A model generated the notes under the pieces. That model was not told the origin of the DNA and made no database searches. It worked only from the letters and a program-made list of their open reading frames with translations. Positions 27,169 through 35,909 of a DNA stretch of 64,000 nt are shown here, in pieces; position 1 is the stretch's first letter, and each line of letters opens with the position of its first letter. The stretch is from positions 341,324 through 405,323 of the forward strand of contig FREY01000001.1 of NCBI GenBank assembly GCA_900143635.1, in the 5' to 3' direction. Origin of the DNA: Rhodobacteraceae bacterium Alg231-04. Lineage in GTDB: Bacteria; Pseudomonadota; Alphaproteobacteria; Rhodobacterales; Rhodobacteraceae. The position numbers and the translations under genes were made by a program.

Positions 27169-27546
27169 TTAGGCAGCAAGGAGATAGTCAGAGAGCGGCT
27201 GACCAGGGTCGCTGTCGATGCGATACAGAAGGTCAGTAAGAGCTTCCGTCAGGAGGCAAATCTCTTCGACATACGGATCGCTGGGATCCAGATTCGCGAA
27301 GTAGATCGCTTCGATGCGGTTTTCGTCGTGCACATAGTAGAGCGAAAGCAGCTTGTGCAGTTCAACGATGCCGCTCTGAAGGCGACGTGTCATCGCATTT
27401 GCGCTTCGGATTTCATCCAACAGGGATTGGGTGCGTTTTAACGCAAATTGGCCTGCCAGAACGAGAGATGCGCTCTGCAGCGCCTGATCGTGCTGGTAGG
27501 TAAAGTTTTGGACTGCGCTGAGCGGGTTCAGGGGGAAAATGCACAT
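27169..27546 (-). CDS. Hypothetical protein
   Basis: A 125-residue predicted helical protein of unknown function. Sequence such as LALKR-like helices, AMTRRLQSGIVELHKLLSLY and VEEICLLTEALTDLLYRID suggests a helix bundle. No known domain or signal peptide is visible. GGAGGA lies 6 bases before the ATG, supporting a real gene. It precedes the 26667-27074 gene on the same strand. Confidence 0.6.
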   Translation of the reverse strand: MCIFPLNPLSAVQNFTYQHDQALQSASLVLAGQFALKRTQSLLDEIRSANAMTRRLQSGIVELHKLLSLYYVHDENRIEAIYFANLDPSDPYVEEICLLTEALTDLLYRIDSDPGQPLSDYLLAA

Positions 27547-28353
27547 GGGAATCCTCCGGTGCTATGCCAATCAACCGAGCGTGATTGGCTTCAAGAGCGC
27601 CTTACCTCTCCTTTCCGGCGCTTGGTTTTGTTGTGATCATGCTTTGGGGGTTTCGCGGGGTTCACAATGACGCCCCAGAAAACCGCAAACCTGATTACAT
27701 AGTCCAAAAAAGAAAGATCATTGCATTGCTTCTCAAAAACCTGAGTTAGCCCCCTACGTGGCGCCTTCTTTCGCCTCTCTCAAAAAAAATCAACTTAGTA
27801 AGCTGAGAGCGTCACAAATCCCTTTGGGGAAATGGCGAACTTTTCTCGAGGTTAGACAGATCGCTTCGTAAGCATTAGAAATATATACATGAAATTCCAT
27901 ATTGGCAGAAGCGCAGGGACTGCAACATGTGATCCAATTCAAGTGGTTATCATGTGGAACCAACAAAACACATGCTCAATCAAAGCAAAGAAAATTCGAC
28001 ATTTGGCGAACTAAGACGCTCGGCCTTCTCCGACAAAAAAAGAGGAGGTTCTCAACAACAAAGCCAGCCCAATCGAAACATTTATGGTATCGAGGATACT
28101 TTTTTTCACTTTTAGGCTTTGGAAATGAGAAATCTAGCCAATATACTGTTTATAAAGGATATTTCAGCATTCAGCCTTGACATTTGCTGTTGCTCTGAAT
28201 ACGTGTAGGCCAAGCAGAGGCTCAACCACTGCATTCAGCCATCTTGTTACCCAACCGCAATCTGCGGTTTGGGCGAAAACTGTGCACTATTGAGTTGCTA
28301 TTGCGGAGATCCCGCTGAACGCAGCCTGATAGTGCCATGACAAGGATGACTGC
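27547..28353. other. AT-rich gene-poor region inside the island
   Basis: About 807 bases without a supported gene, among the most AT-rich in the window. It carries two copies of (T)TGGCGAAC (27833-27840 and 28003-28011), the 9-mer also found beside both att sites. A 92-codon frame at 27902-28180 has no ribosome-binding site and low-complexity content, so it is not called. The region probably holds the promoter for the minus-strand pair and the integrase operon, and may serve as integrase arm-site DNA. Confidence 0.5.
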
Positions 28354-28539
28354 ATGGCCAATAGAAGAGCAAGCATCACTCAAGCCGAAATTTCACGCGC
28401 TCTGAAAGCTACTCGAGACGCAGGTTATGATATAGCGAGGATCGAGATTGATCCTCATGCCGGGCTCAAGATTATTATCGGCGGCGCCGATGCTCCATTC
28501 GCACCAAATGAATGGGATAAAGTGCTGGAGCTGAACTGA
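28354..28539 (+). CDS. Small protein translationally coupled to the integrase
   Basis: A 61-residue protein with ITQAEISRALKATRDAGYDI and ARIEIDPHAGLKIIIGG. This pattern (a short helix then two strands) is common in small genes directly upstream of tyrosine integrases in alphaproteobacteria. The stop codon overlaps the integrase ATG (TGATG), so the two are translated together. A role as recombination accessory or regulator is inference. The left integrase has no such partner. Confidence 0.75.
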   Translation: MANRRASITQAEISRALKATRDAGYDIARIEIDPHAGLKIIIGGADAPFAPNEWDKVLELN

Positions 28540-29591
28540 TGGCGAAGGCTACCAAAGAATTCCCACGCGCATCCGCGTATATCGACCGCCATGGTAAACG
28601 TCGATGGAGGCATCGTAACAAATATGGCAAGTCCACCGAGTTGGGGAGGGAGTATGCCTCCCCAGAATTCCGTCGGCGCTACCAAGCCGCCGAAGCAGGG
28701 GAACCAATATCCAGCGCAAGTTTCATGCTGCCTCCTCGGTCCATTTCTGCACTGATTGCGCATTACTACGCGACGGTCGAGTTTCAGGGCCTTAGCGCGG
28801 CAACAAAAGCGACATACAGAGGGATTCTCGAAGAATTTCGAGAGGGTTACGGGCATTTGTCTGCTGTAACAGTTAGCAGGCGCCACATTAAGGAGATCCT
28901 CGAACGAAAAGCCAAAACACCATGGGCGGCCAAGAAGCTGCGACAAAGGCTGAAAGTGCTTTTTCAAGAGGCAATCGAGCTGGAATGGCGAGACGGCAAC
29001 CCGGTGGACCACATCAAGCCCATCAAAGCCAAGACAAAGGGATTCCATACCTGGACAGAAAGGGAAATCGCCACCTTCTTTACACACCATCAACCTGGCT
29101 CTGTCCCCCACACAGCTATGACGCTGATGCTATACACCGGTGCTGCTCGTGTTGATGCTGTCAAGTTGGGGCCCTCCAACATCAAACGGGGGCGATTGAT
29201 ATATGTCCGACAGAAGACGGCGCATTCCAACGGGATGGAAATAAGTATTCCGATTGATCCAGCCCTGAAGCGCATATTGGTTACCATCCCAAAAACGAAC
29301 GCCACGTTTCTCCAAACGAAATCGGGCCTTCAACGCTCTGAGAAAGGATTGGGTAAAGATATGCGGAAATGGTGCAATGCGGCAGGGCTACCTGACTGTT
29401 CATCACATGGGCTTCGCAAAGCCATTGCTCGTCGATTGGCTGAAGCAGGTGCTACACCGCACCAAATCATGGCAGTTACTGGACACAAAACGATGGCCGA
29501 GGTGGAGCGCTACACTCGAGACGCGGACCGTGCTAAGTTAGCAAATAGTGGAATCAAGAAGATGGCGAAGAAGTTCGGCCAAAAGAAATAA
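28539..29591 (+). CDS. Tyrosine recombinase/integrase (right end of island, next to tRNA-Ser)
   Basis: A 350-residue site-specific recombinase. The catalytic residues are visible: Arg in TGAARVDAVKLG, HGLRKAIARR, His in VTGHKTMAEVE and nucleophile Tyr in RYTRDADRAK. The N-terminal part has YIDRHGKRRWRHRNKYGK, similar to the left integrase. It reads toward the tRNA-Ser gene 80 bases downstream, the usual arrangement for tRNA-targeting islands, so this is the best candidate for the enzyme that inserted the present element. Its gene is coupled to the 61-residue upstream protein. Confidence 0.93.
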   Translation: MAKATKEFPRASAYIDRHGKRRWRHRNKYGKSTELGREYASPEFRRRYQAAEAGEPISSASFMLPPRSISALIAHYYATVEFQGLSAATKATYRGILEEFREGYGHLSAVTVSRRHIKEILERKAKTPWAAKKLRQRLKVLFQEAIELEWRDGNPVDHIKPIKAKTKGFHTWTEREIATFFTHHQPGSVPHTAMTLMLYTGAARVDAVKLGPSNIKRGRLIYVRQKTAHSNGMEISIPIDPALKRILVTIPKTNATFLQTKSGLQRSEKGLGKDMRKWCNAAGLPDCSSHGLRKAIARRLAEAGATPHQIMAVTGHKTMAEVERYTRDADRAKLANSGIKKMAKKFGQKK

Positions 29592-29598
29592 CGAAAAC

Positions 29599-29627
29599 TT
29601 GGCGAACCGGTCTGATTGGTTCGCCAA
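29599..29627 (+). terminator. Inverted repeat after the right integrase
   Basis: TTGGCGAACC (29599-29608) pairs with GGTTCGCCAA (29618-29627) across a 9-base loop, 8 bases past the integrase stop. It lacks a long U tract. The arms contain the TTGGCGAAC 9-mer seen at both island ends, so it may instead be a recombinase-binding site. Confidence 0.5.
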
Positions 29628-29667
29628 CTTCAAATCTAAACCTCTGAAATCAAAGGAATAAAAATGA

Positions 29668-29687
29668 AGGTGGCGGAGACGAAGGGA
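29668..29687 (+). repeat. Right attachment-site repeat (att) within tRNA-Ser
   Basis: The 20-bp sequence identical to 14374-14393. It covers the 3' CCA, discriminator, acceptor strand and start of the T-arm of the tRNA on the minus strand, so integration preserved the tRNA gene at this side. Confidence 0.92.
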
Positions 29688-29760
29688 TTCGAACCCTCGA
29701 GACCCTTCCGGGCCTACTCCCTTAGCAGGGGAGCGCCTTCGACCACTCGGCCACGTCTCC
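29671..29760 (-). tRNA. tRNA-Ser (anticodon GCT)
   Basis: On the minus strand a 90-nt class II tRNA begins GGAGACG and ends CGTCTCC-G-CCA, so CCA is encoded. The anticodon loop CTGCTAA carries GCT, reading AGC/AGT serine codons. A long variable arm (around GTAGGCCCGGAAGGGTCTC) and the T-loop GGTTCGAATCC are visible. Its 3' end is the insertion site of the genomic island. Confidence 0.97.
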
Positions 29761-29844
29761 GCTGGCGGGTCTAGCAGCGGAAGGCGGGAGGGAACAAGCA
29801 GAAAATGACGCTTGTGCCGATTTTTTCCACTCACGCAGGGTGGC

Positions 29845-30762
29845 TTAGTTCAGCGCGGCAAGGCGTTCCAGAAACAGGGATTTCACTGCCGGGCCGTCGA
29901 CCGTCATACAGACATGAATCGCAGTGCGTCCGTCATTGGTTACAGCCGTCTTGCCGATCTCCTCGCCTTCGCAAATCACCGCGACCGGAACTTCGCGCAG
30001 ACCAAACAGATGCGGGTGGGTGCAGGCAATGACCGCGGCGGGATCATGCAGTGAACAGCCGTCCAGCTTGCCCACAGAGCGGTAGAAGGCCAGATAGTAA
30101 TGGGACATTTCCTGCAGCATCCCGCCCAGATCAGGGGCCTTGGCCGCGACAGATTCAAAGTCGCTCTCGGTACACAAAACCCGGTGGGTTACATCCAGCC
30201 CGACCATTTCAACACGCGCGCCTGAGGCAAAGAGAACCTCGGCTGCGTGGGGATCGTGGTAGATATTAGCCTCGGCGTGCGGGGTGATGTTGCCGCCTTC
30301 CTCTAACGAGCCGCCCATAATGACGATGCGCGCGACATTGCTGGCAAAGTCAGGGTCACGCTGGATCGCATGGGCGATGTTGGTCAGCGGGCCGATGGGG
30401 CAGATCACCAGCTCTCCCTTATGCTCACGCGCCATGCGACAGAGGAAATCTGCGGCGTCCTCCTGTACCGGCTGGCCCGTCGGGTCGGCGGGCGGGATGT
30501 CGCCAAAGCCTTCATCACCATGCACATGGGCAGACGGCGTGAAGGGGGGCATCATCAGCGGTTTCTCTGCCCCACGGGCAACCGGGGTGTCGATGCCAGC
30601 GGCTTCCAGCAGGCGCAGCGCGTTGCGGGTGGCGATTGCAGTGGTCACATTGCCAAAAATCGTCGTCAGCCCCAAAAGCTCGATCTCGGGTGCTGCCGCG
30701 GCATAGAAAATCGCCATGGCATCGTCGATGCCGGGATCTGTGTCGATGATGAGTTTTGTCAT
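29845..30762 (-). CDS. Inosine/uridine-preferring nucleoside hydrolase family protein
   Basis: A 305-residue N-ribohydrolase that splits nucleosides into base and ribose for salvage. The calcium-binding N-terminal motif IIDTDPGIDDAMAI (residues 4-17) is intact, as is IVIMGGSLEEGGNITPHAEA with EANIYHDPHAAEVLF and the later HDPAAV. The ATG at 30762 gives the family N-terminus; the longer frame to 31197 overlaps the divergent transporter and is discarded. No signal peptide is seen, so it is cytoplasmic. Substrate preference (purine or pyrimidine) cannot be read from sequence. Confidence 0.9.
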   Translation of the reverse strand: MTKLIIDTDPGIDDAMAIFYAAAAPEIELLGLTTIFGNVTTAIATRNALRLLEAAGIDTPVARGAEKPLMMPPFTPSAHVHGDEGFGDIPPADPTGQPVQEDAADFLCRMAREHKGELVICPIGPLTNIAHAIQRDPDFASNVARIVIMGGSLEEGGNITPHAEANIYHDPHAAEVLFASGARVEMVGLDVTHRVLCTESDFESVAAKAPDLGGMLQEMSHYYLAFYRSVGKLDGCSLHDPAAVIACTHPHLFGLREVPVAVICEGEEIGKTAVTNDGRTAIHVCMTVDGPAVKSLFLERLAALN

Positions 30763-30915
30763 GGGATACCTGTCCGGCTGAAATAACTGAACGGGTCTAT
30801 CACTGCCGTTGGCGGCGACGCAAGCGCTGCTGCTAAACGAGGTGCTACCCGCAAGAACCGGGTCGCCCGCGCGCCGCATATCGGTGAAAGTGACAAAAAC
30901 ACAGGAGCCGCGACT

Positions 30916-31833
30916 TTGTCTGCATCCCCCCGACTGACGCCCGCCTCTGGCGCTATGCTGCTGGCCCTTGCCGCCGTTTGGGGTGGGTCGTTCTTCTTTG
31001 CTGAGGTGGCGCTGCAAGAGGTGCCGCCGATGACACTGACTCTTCACCGGGTGTTTTGGGCGCTGCCGGTGCTTTACTGCGTAGTACGCTGGCGGGGTAT
31101 CCCCCTGCCCCGTGCGCCAAGGATCTGGGCTGCCTATCTGGTCATGGGCGCGCTGAACAACGCCATTCCCTTCAGCCTGATTTTCTGGGGGCAGCAATGG
31201 CTGGAGAGCGGCCTTGCGTCGATCCTGAATGGCACCACGGCGGTCTTTGGCGCGGTGGTGGCGGGGCTGTTGTTGAAGGATGAACCACTGACTCTGAACA
31301 AAACTATGGGTGCTTTTCTGGGTTTGGCCGGGGTCGCGGCCGTCATGGGGCCTTCGGCGCTCAGTTCTTTTGATCTGCGCAGTCTGGCGCAGATCGCCAT
31401 TCTTGGCGCGGCGCTGTCTTATGCGCTGGCCGGTGTCTGGGGCAAGACCGCGCTCGCCGGTCAGCCGCCGCTGATGAACGCTTTGGGAATGGTGGCGGGC
31501 AGTACGGTCCTGATGGTGCCTGTTGCTTTGCTGTCAGACGGGGTGCCACAGCTGGCCTTACCCACCTCCGTCTGGGCCGCTCTGGCGGCGATGTCGGTTC
31601 TGTCGACGGCGCTGGCCTATCTGCTTTACTTTGCAATTCTAACACGCGCCGGGGCGGCCAATCTGATGCTGGTCACCCTGCTGATCCCGCCCTTTGCCAT
31701 AGCCTTGGGCGCGGCATTTCTGGGTGAGTCTCTGCCCCCCGGTGCCTACACCGGATTTGCGATCATCGCCGTTGGGCTGATGGTCAGCGATGGGCGGCTG
31801 TTGCGTGCCGCGCGCAAAAAAGGCGCCTCCTGA
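30916..31833 (+). CDS. EamA/DMT family transporter
   Basis: A 305-residue inner-membrane protein with about ten transmembrane helices in two EamA repeats. The first begins LLALAAVWGGSFFFAEVAL, and the typical LNGTTAVFGAVVAGLLL and second-repeat FLGESLPPGAYTGFAIIAVG are present. Drug/metabolite transporters of this type export amino acids or other small metabolites; the substrate is unknown. The TTG start at 30916 is supported by AGGAG 9 bases upstream. It is divergent from the nucleoside hydrolase gene. Confidence 0.85.
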   Translation: MSASPRLTPASGAMLLALAAVWGGSFFFAEVALQEVPPMTLTLHRVFWALPVLYCVVRWRGIPLPRAPRIWAAYLVMGALNNAIPFSLIFWGQQWLESGLASILNGTTAVFGAVVAGLLLKDEPLTLNKTMGAFLGLAGVAAVMGPSALSSFDLRSLAQIAILGAALSYALAGVWGKTALAGQPPLMNALGMVAGSTVLMVPVALLSDGVPQLALPTSVWAALAAMSVLSTALAYLLYFAILTRAGAANLMLVTLLIPPFAIALGAAFLGESLPPGAYTGFAIIAVGLMVSDGRLLRAARKKGAS

Positions 31834-31844
31834 GGGGCGCCTTT
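31815..31844 (-). terminator. Terminator of ychF
   Basis: AAAGGCGCC (31819-31827) pairs with GGCGCCTTT (31836-31844). On the minus strand it is followed by TTTTTTGCG, a good U tract. It overlaps the end of the transporter gene on the other strand. Confidence 0.75.
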
Positions 31845-31874
31845 CGATCGTCTCACAGCCATATTGGCCTTGGA

Positions 31875-32972
31875 TCAGGTGTTGAACAGGAAGTGCATCA
31901 CATCGCCGTCCTTGACGACATAGCCCTTGCCTTCTGACCGCATCTTACCGGTTTCCTTGGCGCCCTGTTCGCCATTGCAGGCGATGAAGTCCTCATAGGC
32001 GATGGTTTCGGCGCGGATGAAACCCTTCTCAAAGTCACCATGGATGACGCCAGCCGCTGCCGGTGCGCCGGTGCCCTGTTTGATGGTCCAGGCGCGGGCC
32101 TCTTTCGGGCCAACGGTGAAATATGTCTCAAGGTGCAGCAGCTCGTAGCCAGCGCGGATCAGCCGGTCGAGGCCCGCCTCGGTCAAACCCATTTCTTCGA
32201 GGAACATCAGCGCTTCTTCGTCTTCAAGCTTGCTGATCTCTTCTTCGATCTGGGCCGAGATGATCACATGTGAATTGCCCTGCGCGGCGGCCATTTCGGC
32301 AACCTTGGCAGAATGCTCGTTACCTTCGGCCGCTTCAGATTCGCCGACGTTGCAGACATAAAGCACCGGTTTGGTGGAGAGCAGCTGCAGCATGGCCCAG
32401 GCTTTGGCGTCATCCGCGTCCACTTCGACCAGACGCGCCGGTTTGCCGTCTTCCAGCATCGCTTGCGCTTCGGCCAACAGACGGTCCTGCTGCTGGGCTT
32501 CCTTGTCGTTGCCCTTCAGCTTGCGCACCAGATTGGCGCGGCGCTTTTCGATGCTTTCCAGATCGGCGAGCATCAGCTCGGTCTCGATGGTTTCGGCGTC
32601 GGCAACCGGATCAACGCGGCCATCCACATGGGTCACGTCGCCGTCTTCAAAACAGCGCAGAACATGAGCAATAGCATCGGTTTCACGGATATTGGCCAGG
32701 AACTGGTTGCCCAGACCTTCGCCCTTTGAGGCACCTTTGACCAGACCTGCGATATCCACAAAGGTCATCCGCGTCGGAATGATCTGCTTGGAACCCGCAA
32801 TGGCCGCCAGCTTGTCCAGCCGTGCGTCAGGCACGCCCACTTCGCCCACGTTGGGTTCGATGGTGCAGAACGGAAAGTTCGCCGCCTGTGCCGCTGCGGT
32901 TTTGGTCAGCGCGTTGAACAGAGTGGATTTGCCGACGTTCGGCAGGCCCACGATCCCCATTTTAAAGCCCAT
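31875..32972 (-). CDS. ychF: Redox-regulated ATPase YchF (OLA1 family)
   Basis: A 365-residue OBG-family P-loop protein that prefers ATP over [18 protein letters not shown] (residues 9-23) is the Walker A motif, [10 protein letters not shown] the switch II region, and the NKXD-equivalent YVCNVGE lies near 206-212. The C-terminal TGS domain (about 280-362) has [20 protein letters not shown] and ends [10 protein letters not shown]. YchF binds ribosomes and modulates stress responses. It has normal family length and stands as a single gene. Confidence 0.96.
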   Translation of the reverse strand: MGFKMGIVGLPNVGKSTLFNALTKTAAAQAANFPFCTIEPNVGEVGVPDARLDKLAAIAGSKQIIPTRMTFVDIAGLVKGASKGEGLGNQFLANIRETDAIAHVLRCFEDGDVTHVDGRVDPVADAETIETELMLADLESIEKRRANLVRKLKGNDKEAQQQDRLLAEAQAMLEDGKPARLVEVDADDAKAWAMLQLLSTKPVLYVCNVGESEAAEGNEHSAKVAEMAAAQGNSHVIISAQIEEEISKLEDEEALMFLEEMGLTEAGLDRLIRAGYELLHLETYFTVGPKEARAWTIKQGTGAPAAAGVIHGDFEKGFIRAETIAYEDFIACNGEQGAKETGKMRSEGKGYVVKDGDVMHFLFNT

Positions 32973-33065
32973 GAAAGCCTCCTGATGCCATATCAGCCGT
33001 GCTTCTAGGCAGAGTCTGGGTGGGACGCAAGCGGCGTGTTATACTGGCCCGCGGAGGGTTTTATC

Positions 33066-33470
33066 ATGAGTTTCGTCCCTTTTCTTACCTTTGACGGCCA
33101 AGCCGAGGCCGCGATCACCTTTTATGCGGATGTTTTTGGCGCCGATGAAACGCAGATCCTGCGCTATGCGGATGCGCCCGAGGACGAGGGGCTGCCGCCC
33201 TCGGACCGGGTCATGTATGGCCATATCATGACCGGTGATCATTGCCTGATGGCCTATGACAGCATGCCAGGCATGGAGTACACACCGCAGGCATCCGTCT
33301 CGGTCAACCATTCGGAGCCCACCGCCGAAGAAGGTCAGCGGATATTCGACCGGCTGGCCGAGGGCGGCACGGTGACCATGCCCTATGGCAAGGTGTTCTT
33401 TTCCCCGGCCTTTGGCATGGTCGTGGATAAGTTTGGCACCAGCTGGATCATCGGTGTGCCAGCGCCCTGA
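33066..33470 (+). CDS. VOC family protein (PhnB/glyoxalase-like)
   Basis: A 134-residue protein with the vicinal oxygen chelate fold, PhnB type (VPFLTFDGQAEAAITFYADV at the N-terminus, DRVMYGHIMTGDHCLMAYDS in the middle, and SPAFGMVVDKFGTSWII at the end). Members include dioxygenases and isomerases, but PhnB-like proteins mostly have no known reaction. GGAGG 9 bases before the ATG at 33066 decides the start over an upstream codon at 33036. It lies alone ahead of trpA. Confidence 0.85.
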   Translation: MSFVPFLTFDGQAEAAITFYADVFGADETQILRYADAPEDEGLPPSDRVMYGHIMTGDHCLMAYDSMPGMEYTPQASVSVNHSEPTAEEGQRIFDRLAEGGTVTMPYGKVFFSPAFGMVVDKFGTSWIIGVPAP

Positions 33471-33577
33471 CCCGCAGACAGCGAATTGAGTAGATGCAGT
33501 CAATAGCAGCCCCGGCGGGATTGATTTCCGCCGTCTGATCCGGCACACCCGGACGACAGATACAAAGAGGCCCGGAT

Positions 33578-34369
33578 ATGACCCGCATTGACGCCAAATT
33601 CGCCGCGCTTTCGGCAGCAGGAAAAAAAGCCTTCGTTGCCTATGTGATGGCCGGTGATCCCGACTTTGAAACCTCGCTCGAGGTGGTCAAGGGCCTGCCC
33701 GGTGCCGACGTGGACGTGATCGAACTGGGCCTGCCCTTTACCGATCCGATGGCCGATGGCCCGACCATCCAGCTGGCCGGTCAGCGCGCGCTTGAGGCAG
33801 GCATGACGCTGGAACGCACTTTGGAACTGGCGCGCCGCTTCCGCGAGGAAGACAACACCACGCCGATCGTGCTGATGGGCTATTACAACCCGATCTATAA
33901 CCGCGGTGTCGACACCTTTTTGGAGGACGCCAAAGCGGCCGGTATCGACGGTTTGATCGTGGTCGACCTGCCACCGGAAGAAGATGCCGAACTCTGCATT
34001 CCGGCGCAAAAGGCGGGGCTGAACTTCATCCGTCTGGCCACCCCCACCACCGACGACGCCCGCCTGCCCCGCGTGCTGCAGAACACCTCTGGCTTTGTCT
34101 ATTACGTCTCGGTCACCGGCATCACCGGTTCCGCCGAGGCACAGGCCGGCGATGTTGGCCCGGAAGTGGCGCGTATCAAAGCCTCGACCGACCTGCCGGT
34201 AATCGTTGGCTTTGGCATCAACACGCCAGAGAAGGCTGAGAACATCGCCTCAGTTGCAGATGGCGCGGTTGTCGGCTCGGCCATCGTCAGCCAGATCGCT
34301 GCGGGCAAGCCCGTTGCAGAGGTTTTGGAGTTCGTGAAAACCCTGTCGGACGGCGCCCACCGCGCCTGA
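33578..34369 (+). CDS. trpA: Tryptophan synthase alpha subunit
   Basis: A 263-residue TIM-barrel enzyme that cleaves indole-3-glycerol phosphate to indole for TrpB. The catalytic Glu lies in [19 protein letters not shown] (about residues 47-65), and the catalytic Asp lies in the [11 protein letters not shown] strand. FGINTPEKA and GAVVGSAIV form the phosphate-binding site. It is unlinked from trpB, which lies 7 kb away on the opposite strand; in many alphaproteobacteria trpF-trpB-trpA are adjacent. A strong terminator follows. Confidence 0.96.
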   Translation: MTRIDAKFAALSAAGKKAFVAYVMAGDPDFETSLEVVKGLPGADVDVIELGLPFTDPMADGPTIQLAGQRALEAGMTLERTLELARRFREEDNTTPIVLMGYYNPIYNRGVDTFLEDAKAAGIDGLIVVDLPPEEDAELCIPAQKAGLNFIRLATPTTDDARLPRVLQNTSGFVYYVSVTGITGSAEAQAGDVGPEVARIKASTDLPVIVGFGINTPEKAENIASVADGAVVGSAIVSQIAAGKPVAEVLEFVKTLSDGAHRA

Positions 34370-34396
34370 GCGTACGCATAACTTACTGATTTTTAG

Positions 34397-34427
34397 GGCC
34401 GCCCGGCAATGCTGGGCGGCCTTTTTT
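34397..34427 (+). terminator. Terminator of trpA
   Basis: GGCCGCCC (34397-34404) pairs with GGGCGGCC (34414-34421), followed by TTTTTT. Confidence 0.9.
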
Positions 34428-34507
34428 GTCGTGGTAAGCCCCCCTATTGATTTCACGCAGCACAATTGGTAAGAAAACCTTACCACATGGTGGAGGAGGT
34501 GAGCCCA

Positions 34508-35671
34508 GTGCCCGTAATTACCAATATTGACGATCTCAAACGCATCTACGAACGCCGCGTGCCGCGGATGTTCTTTGACTATGCGGAAAGCGGCAGCTGG
34601 ACCGAACAAACCTTCCGCGAGAATACCTCGGATTTTGAAGACATCCGCCTGCGCCAGCGGGTGGCCATCGATATGACAGGCCGCAGCACCGCCACCCAGA
34701 TGATCGGCCAGGATGTGTCGATGCCAGTGGCACTGGCACCGGTCGGCCTGACGGGCATGCAGCACGCCGACGGCGAGATCAAAGCCGCACGGGCGGCAGA
34801 GACTTTTGGTGTGCCCTTCACCCTGTCGACCATGTCGATCTGCTCGATCGAGGATGTGGCCGAACACACGACCAAACCTTTCTGGATGCAGGTCTATACG
34901 CTGAAAGACGATGATTTCATGCAGCGGCTGTTCGACCGCGCCAAGGATGCCAAATGCTCGGCGGCGGTGATCACCGTCGATCTGCAGATGCTGGGGCAGC
35001 GACACAAGGATCTGAAAAACGGCCTGTCTGCTCCGCCGAAACTAACTGTGAAATCAGTGGCTAACATGATGACCAAGGTGCAATGGGGCCTCGGCATGCT
35101 GGGCACCAAGCGGCGGTTCTTCGGCAATATCGTTGGCCATGCCAAGGGTGTCGAGGACCCCTCTTCGCTGAGCACCTGGACAGCCGAGGCCTTTGATCAG
35201 GCGCTGGACTGGGACCGTATCCGCGAGTTCCGCAAGATGTGGGATGGACCGCTGATCATCAAGGGAATCCTTGACGCCGAAGACGCCAAAGAAGCACTGA
35301 ATGTGGGTGCCGATGCGATCATCGTCTCCAACCACGGCGGCCGCCAGCTGGACGGCGCGCTGAGCGCAATCAAGTCCCTACCCGCGATCATGGACGCGGT
35401 GGGTGACAAGATCGAAGTACATCTGGACAGCGGTATCCGGTCGGGCCAGGACGTGCTGAAAGCCGTGTCATTGGGCGCCAAGGGCACCTATATCGGCCGC
35501 GCCTATGTCTATGGGCTCGGCGCCCAGGGCGAGGCTGGCGTGACCAAATCGCTGGAGCTGATCCACAAGGAACTCGACACATCGATGGGCCTGTGCGGCG
35601 TCCGCAATGTGACAGATCTGAGCCGCGACAACCTGCTGGTGCCGGAGGACTTCACCGGCCGCTGGGCCTGA
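34508..35671 (+). CDS. FMN-dependent alpha-hydroxy-acid dehydrogenase (L-lactate dehydrogenase-like)
   Basis: A 387-residue FMN enzyme of the LldD/glycolate oxidase family. FDYAESGSWTEQTFRENTSD near the N-terminus, PVALAPVGLTGMQHADGE, the catalytic His in IIVSNHGGRQLDGA and the FMN-binding DSGIRSGQDVLKA with GRAYVYGLGA are all present. It oxidises a 2-hydroxy acid, most likely L-lactate. The GTG start at 34508 is chosen because GGAGGAGG sits 8 bases upstream; upstream in-frame starts give an unusual extension. It forms a single-gene unit. Confidence 0.88.
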   Translation: MPVITNIDDLKRIYERRVPRMFFDYAESGSWTEQTFRENTSDFEDIRLRQRVAIDMTGRSTATQMIGQDVSMPVALAPVGLTGMQHADGEIKAARAAETFGVPFTLSTMSICSIEDVAEHTTKPFWMQVYTLKDDDFMQRLFDRAKDAKCSAAVITVDLQMLGQRHKDLKNGLSAPPKLTVKSVANMMTKVQWGLGMLGTKRRFFGNIVGHAKGVEDPSSLSTWTAEAFDQALDWDRIREFRKMWDGPLIIKGILDAEDAKEALNVGADAIIVSNHGGRQLDGALSAIKSLPAIMDAVGDKIEVHLDSGIRSGQDVLKAVSLGAKGTYIGRAYVYGLGAQGEAGVTKSLELIHKELDTSMGLCGVRNVTDLSRDNLLVPEDFTGRWA

Positions 35672-35860
35672 TCCGCACCGACGTTGCCGCGCGGATTGGC
35701 CAAATCGCCTGACCGCGCGGTGCTGTAACAGAATACGTCGAAAAAAGCCCCATGCAACACCAAGCGGGGGGTGACATGCGTGCACCCCCTGTACACCCCC
35801 CGTGCACCGGGACGGCAGCCAAAAGGTGTTAAGATCCTTCTGACGGCAAAATCGGAACGC

Positions 35861-35889
35861 AAAACAGCGGCAGAGGTTCTGCCGCTGTT
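35861..35889 (-). terminator. Bidirectional terminator between the hydroxy-acid dehydrogenase and YHS genes
   Basis: A perfect 12-bp inverted repeat, AACAGCGGCAGA (35863-35874) with TCTGCCGCTGTT (35878-35889), followed by TTTTG on the minus strand. It lies 20 bases after the YHS stop. Confidence 0.85.
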
Positions 35890-35909
35890 AAAGGATCGCT
35901 TAGCCCCGC

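Larger units (their letters stand above)
14374..29687. mobile_element. Genomic (defence) island integrated at tRNA-Ser(GCT)
   Basis: About 15.3 kb bounded by a 20-bp direct repeat of the tRNA-Ser 3' end. It has a tyrosine integrase near each end, both on the plus strand and clearly related to each other. Base composition is visibly more AT-rich than the flanks in the ABC-3C operon and near the right end. Cargo is a DRT2-type reverse transcriptase, an IS3 remnant, a hypothetical protein with a hydrophobic C-terminus, a HelD-like helicase, an ABC-3C operon and two small unknown genes. No transfer, replication or phage structural genes are seen, so it is not self-transmissible. Two integrases suggest successive or tandem insertion of two elements at the same site. 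Confidence 0.88.

Noticed and set aside
27902-28180. 92-codon frame in the AT-rich gap
   Set aside because: No ribosome-binding site, low-complexity content and no recognised motif.
29845-31197. Extended 450-residue form of the nucleoside hydrolase
   Set aside because: The added N-terminus overlaps the divergent transporter gene and has no family similarity; the ATG at 30762 gives the normal protein.
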